Shown: positions 59,222-64,000 of the stretch, piece by piece
Layout: each line of letters starts with the position of its first letter
Numbering within the stretch: position 1 is the first letter of the stretch
NCBI GenBank assembly: GCA_008694505.1
Contig: VZDJ01000623.1
Coordinates: forward strand, 17,665,754 to 17,729,753
Origin: Cyanoderma ruficeps
Lineage: Eukaryota; Chordata; Aves; Passeriformes; Timaliidae
Direction: 5' to 3'
DNA length: 64,000 bases
Position numbers and translations under genes: made by a program
Notes under the pieces: model-generated
Told to the model about the DNA's origin: nothing
The model's input: only the letters and a program-made list of their open reading frames with translations
Databases searched by the model: none

Positions 59222-60587
59222 TACTCTACTAAGTACTTGGAAGGCAGATCAGTGATTGATTCTGTCCAGGTTTTGCATGTGTAACCAGGGAAAGAATATA
59301 AAATCAGACTGATAAAATTAGAATAGGAAATAAGGGTCAGATATTTCAATTGCTTGGTATAAAGTAGGTTTCATTTAAACAAAATATGTTCTTGTACATT
59401 CTGATGCCAGGGTGCACATGTAAGTGGGCTGAGCCTTGACTCCTGGAGTTGTAGCAAGGCATCAAGTCTTCAGTGGGATCTTGACATGATTCCAGGGCAA
59501 ATCTGTCTAACTTGTTACTTGGATAGACAAACCAAGTAACCATGGACAAACCATTTACTCATCACACTCCACTTGTAGTGGCTAGTAGGAAGCCAATTGT
59601 TACCCCGTGCAGCATCGACGTGACTAATATTGTCAGCTCCGATGCCATTTATGAAGAACAGTGGAAATGGAAGGCTGGGCAGAAGAACTCTACCAAAATG
59701 CATTCATGGGGAGAGCAAGAAAGACTTGATCTATTTATCTCAACATGAATGAGACTGAGAGGTGTCCAGATCACAACATGTCAGCCAAAGCTCTCACCTA
59801 GAGAGGGACTCTCAGTCTAGCAGAAAAAGGCTTGAAAAGGGTATGGGGCTGGAAAGCAAAGCTAGAGAAATTCAATTTGACAAGAAGGTGTGATTTTGTA
59901 AGGCTGAGGTGACCGAACTGGTAGAGTGACCAACCATGAAAGCACTATATTCTCCATTTCTCGGTATCTTAGATCAGGACTCTGATGCCTTTCTTAAAAT
60001 ATAATCTCACCAGAGGATTTGCATGACTCAAACACAAGCTGCAGGGATGAGTGCAGGTATGGCAGAATGAAGTCTAAATTCCTTGCTGTCAAAGAAGCTG
60101 AAGAAGATGATGTAAACCAAATAAAATCAACATTCACTGCCTTCATGTTATTGGTTTCTCTATCAGAACATCAGGAAATGTACATTGGAAAGGTTTAAGG
60201 GATTTAGAGAATTCCTGTGAACATGAGTGGCTGGAAGGGGCTCTAAAGTAGCTTTCAGTCCTGACTGAGGGGAACGATGAAGTTCATATTCCTATTTTGC
60301 TTATGGCCAAAGAAATAAAGGCATCAAGTCTGACTCTGATGAAAAGTTTCGTGTTTCTCACTGCACATCATAGTTGTTTGTGGGCCAGGGCAAGCTGGAC
60401 ACTGCTGCCTAAAAAGTTAAGTGTAAAGTAAATCCAGCTGACAAGTTTACACTGCACCAGTGGCCCCATGAAGAGCATCCTGAAAAGATTTAATTCCACC
60501 TGACTGTCTACAAAGGACCATCAATCAAAAACCCAACGTGACAGAGCAGTGGTGTTGTGAGAGTGGCATCACTACATGTGTTCATCA

Positions 60588-60650
60588 TGGAATCACAATA
60601 TTATAGTATGGCTTGGCTTGGAAGGGACCTTTAAGAACATCTAGTTCCAG
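60588..60650 (-). mobile_element. CR1 LINE tail remnant, antisense
   Basis: 'ggaatcacaatattatagta', 'tggcttggcttggaagggac' and 'ctttaagaacatctagttcc' match the complement of a CR1 3' end. Only about 60 bp are left. Confidence 0.82.
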
Positions 60651-63600
60651 CCAGCATAGTTAGCATCTCTGATTTTCCTCCAGGTGCTGTTCTCACCAGG
60701 GCATTTCTTAGCCTTTACCGTAAGGCTGCAAAGAGCTCTGACATGTGGGCACATTGGTGTGACTCTGAAAAGGAGGGAAGGAGGCAGGATACACTGATGC
60801 ACTACTGGAGGTCTGTCTCTAGGGCACACCAGGGAATCTGCATCCTCCAAGGCTTTGTGCTGGACTGGCACTTTGTCCCTTCATTTCTGTGGGGAAGGAG
60901 ACTGGGGCTGGCTTCAGGCAGTGGCAGACTGAGTCACAGCACTTACAACTCTTTCTTTCACACATCCTACACCCAAACCTGCTCTAACAATCCTGGTTTG
61001 CCGTGTTTAGCTCTGAGTAAGACTCAGTGTGTAATGATGCGCCATTTCTCTTTTTGTTTGAAAGTGAAACTTAGCTCCCTACAGTAATTAGCCTGTCCCC
61101 AAAGACCTGTCTATGACTACTTTGAGGGTTTTAGCATTATACAGACCTTTTCTGCCCCTGCAGTGGGTTTGACATTATCTGTCAGTTAATGCAATGCAGC
61201 TCAGCTTGTCCAGTAACTGGATTAAAGACTTTTCTTCCCATTGAACTGGTGACGGTGACAGTGATAATCAGCAGCAAAGGAAGTTGATCTGGAAACTCAG
61301 CCAGGGAAATGACTTCTTGTTTAACTCCTCCAGTCCAAGACAAAGGATGCTGTATGACTACTTGCTGCTTTGTTGTTGCCGCTTTTCAACTTGACCTGAA
61401 AAAAATTGCTACCAGCCTTTACAAAGTTACTTAGCAGTTGCTGTTTGTCTGCTTCAAAATCCGGAAATTCTTATTAATGGATTTGTTTAAATCAAGAATA
61501 CGGCAATTATCTTGATTAGTTCACCGAGATGTTATCACTGTACATTAATTCAATTTCCCTCTGAGCCAAAGTCAAACTTCTATGCATTATTTAGCCCAGA
61601 TGAGGCTCTTTTACTTAGGTCCTTTGTGTGTCCAATTAGTTTTGAAGGTCACCTCCTCCCATGCAGACTCAAATGCTTACACATTTCTCCAGCCAAGGCC
61701 AGAAATTCAAAACCTTTTCACAGACTCCCCAAGAAGCAGCTCACAGCTGCCTGGAGGGCAAAGGGTCTCATGGAACCAGATCTTCAGATGAGTGGTAAAA
61801 GGAGCTTTTACCTGTAACACTGGGGGCTGTTTTACAGAGAACCAAACTCTGCCAAACCTCACACACTGTAATGGATGGAAGGTAGGAGCCAGCTGGACTG
61901 AGCATGCAGGAGGACCTTGAATGGCTTCCCAGTAACCCCCAGGGCTCAGCAGAGGTCTCACCCCAGCACCAGCAGCTTTTGGTGCCAAAGTCAATGCCCT
62001 GGTCTGTGTGACTGTGATTTATCAGGTCATACACAGAGTCTTACAGATTTTATTTGGTGTAGTTCAAATGAGGGTCTTGTTCTACTCCTGCAGCAGACTG
62101 GAGTATGAGAAACACCTTTGGCTTTTGTCCTCCCTCCTCTTTTAGCAAGATTTCTTGGTTCTATTTGTTCCACAATGTCTACGTGATAAAATGATGAGAT
62201 TTTCATTATTGTTCTTGTGACAAAGTTCCAGTGAAACTCCACTAAGTACCATGATAAAGTAGTAGTTCTCCAGTACCCTCACAAAGTTGTGAGGTCACAT
62301 TTTGAGCCACTGCCCTGCCCTGAAATGAATGCCTGATAGCAAAGTTTAGTTGAGAACCGAGGGAATTATGTATGAATCAAGTATCATAAAAGCTAGAAAG
62401 AGATCTTCCTCTTCTTTTTTGGGCAGTCAGAAAATTCATCAGACTGTGACCACAACCTGGCCTTTAGTCATTAGGGAGAGGACTTGCCTTCATGCATTTT
62501 TGAGTATTATTGGTTTGTCTCTTACAGATTTATTTTTAATGTTGTGTTTAATGTTGTTTGAAAAACTGGGATGAGGCGAGCTTGTTAAGAGGCACTGGGT
62601 GCACGTTGGTATAATCACATGCAAAATACAGTTTGCAAGGTCCATTTAGACACTTTGGCACTAAATGCAATATTATCATAGTGAATTTTTTCTGATCTAT
62701 TTGACTTGTGTTTTAAAAGGCCGATGAAATGTGAAGAAGCTAAAATGAGGAAATGCAGAAACTCAGGCAAGAAATTGATTTCTGAATAGATGGTACTTAA
62801 GATGCTCTCTAATTCCCAAGGTCCAGGTCTCTACACAATGGTAATGTGATAAATGAAAGCTCTGAATGTTTACAAGCCAACAATTAGACCTCATAAGCAC
62901 CAAATACAATTTTAATTCTATGCATTGAACCTTAGCTAAATGCGTTTCCAATTGGGAATGGATGACAACAGCTTCCTTTGCTGGCCTAATAATTACCACT
63001 GTAATTGTAAGTGCTGAGGCTTTGCAGCAGGTTTGAATGGGAGGCAGCAGCTGTGTTAGCAGGTGATGGATTCATTGCTCCAAGTGGCTGCTCTGTGCAC
63101 TCCCATGCTTCAGTATTTCTTTAATTCTGGGGCTTTCAGAGCATTTGGAGAACACAGAAGTCTTAGGCTGTGATGAAAACTGGTCCAGCCCTAAATCCCA
63201 ATGCTATGGAAACAGGCTAGGCAGCTTAGCTGCAAAATGAGGTGACTAGGAGAGATTTATGTTACTGCAAATGCCGGGGCACACCTGCAGCTATATAAGA
63301 GCAAGTCTCTTGGCCTTCCTCTCTAAGCTGAGGTGTGCCTTTAAGGGCCTTTATAGGGCTGAAAGCAGAGGTGGAAGGAACTGGCACATTTAACTTGTTA
63401 AGCATATTATCTCTTTGAGATGTGCAAGTCTTCACATCCCTGGGAGACTGTGGGTATGTGATAGATGATATCAGGTATGTGTTGTGTGAGCTAAATTGGG
63501 GGAAAAGAGGAAAATGCTCCAGTTCTGAGTAAAAACAGAAAAGAGAAAAAGAACTACTTGCCAAGAAGAAAACACTGTGTGTGTTCATTCTAATGGGCTT

Positions 63601-64000
63601 CCCACACCTCCATTCGCATTGCCACTACAGTGCTAAAAGGAGCTTTAGTCTGGATGTGAGCATTTTACACTTCATATGTCACCAGTTAAGAATAATAATA
63701 AAAATGGAAACGGTCTAATTGTCGTACCTTCTCATTTTTCTGCCTGTGTAAGGCAGGACCTCCTTGTAGCTGCAAATCAGTGAGCTGTCCCTCCCAAAGC
63801 CAGTCCTTGGCGGATCCCTGTCTGACTGCTGGGCAGAGAGAGGTGCAGCAGCTCCTGCACATGCAGAAAACACAGATGGTCCTAGTTCCTTCTGAAGGAG
63901 GTTAATGGGGTGACTAAGGATGTGCCAAAAGTCTAATGTACTTCTGCAGACAGACATCTTAAACCAATTCCAGTAGATCATTCCAGACTGTTCTGGTCCA

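Larger units (their letters stand above)
1..64000 (+). other. TENM4: Internal segment of the teneurin-4 gene
   Basis: Ten exons and ten introns or intron parts of one gene run left to right across the whole window. Teneurins are large single-pass type II membrane proteins that act as homophilic receptors and as ligands of latrophilins at synapses. TENM4 is known from work on oligodendrocyte differentiation and essential tremor. Only the middle of the ectodomain is encoded here. The paralogue call rests on peptides such as [34 protein letters not shown] and [17 protein letters not shown], which fit TENM4 and differ from TENM1-3 in my memory of those proteins. No alignment was run. The start, stop, promoter and polyadenylation site are outside the window. 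Confidence 0.95.
56906..64000 (+). other. TENM4: Intron downstream of exon J (5' part)
   Basis: It starts GTAAGTAT. The next teneurin exon, expected to begin with G completing Glu and a YDSFGRL-like peptide, was not seen before the window ends. The intron holds a compound pentanucleotide repeat at 59128-59221, an antisense CR1 remnant at 60588-60650, and AT-rich segments near 61430-61640 and 62770-63020 that could be conserved non-coding elements. The short open frames show no recognisable domain. Confidence 0.85.

Noticed and set aside
58995..59284. Two overlapping frames with Ser-Cys-Pro-Val-Leu repeats
   Set aside because: They are translations of the CCTGT/CCTCT microsatellite, where all frames give a five-residue repeat without stops.
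59542..59748. 68-codon frame with a protein-like look
   Set aside because: It matches no teneurin peptide or other family I recognise, and there is no acceptor/donor pair in a fitting phase.
1..64000. miR-708 hairpin, known from a TENM4 intron
   Set aside because: I looked for its mature sequence and did not see it. It resides in an early intron of the gene in mammals, upstream of this window.

Overview
The window is vertebrate nuclear DNA, almost certainly from a bird. It carries interspersed pieces of a chicken-repeat-1 (CR1) LINE with the typical avian 3' end (an attctatgattct-like tail, or its complement atcatagaatgg), few other recognisable repeats, and multi-kilobase introns with GT...AG borders. 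The protein-coding content is one gene segment on the + strand: ten consecutive internal exons of a teneurin. The peptides match teneurin-4 (TENM4, formerly ODZ4) as I remember it, better than teneurins 1-3. The species cannot be fixed from the sequence.

Layout: the tail of an upstream intron (1-3791), then exons A 3792-4008, B 17391-17510, C 24739-25000, D 30960-31227, E 33271-33414, F 34417-34666, G (21-nt microexon) 37165-37185, H 43450-43682, I 52836-52990 and J 56028-56905, then the start of the next intron (56906-64000). All splice phases chain correctly (ends 2,2,0,1,1,2,2,1,0,2), giving about 849 codons without a stop or frameshift. The exons encode the end of the cysteine-rich region, the transthyretin-like domain, the FN-plug, the NHL six-bladed beta-propeller and the first strands of the YD shell. 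The N-terminal cytoplasmic part, the transmembrane segment, the EGF repeats and most of the YD shell lie outside the window.

The most interesting element is the 21-nt microexon. It encodes the seven-residue insert in the NHL propeller that is alternatively spliced in teneurins. Near it are a clean branch-point-like CTAAC, a CU-rich tract, and two TGCATG (Rbfox-type) hexamers 45 and 186 nt downstream. Other notable points are a CpG-dense block in the first half of exon J that stops abruptly near the NHL/YD boundary, a poly-T/poly-A pair flanking exon F, a CR1 copy 34 bp inside the donor of exon C, and same-direction CR1 copies around the frame-neutral exon B. No tRNA, rRNA, CRISPR array or second protein-coding gene is supported. 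The assembly has one 96-N gap next to a pentanucleotide repeat and single Ns inside two homopolymers.
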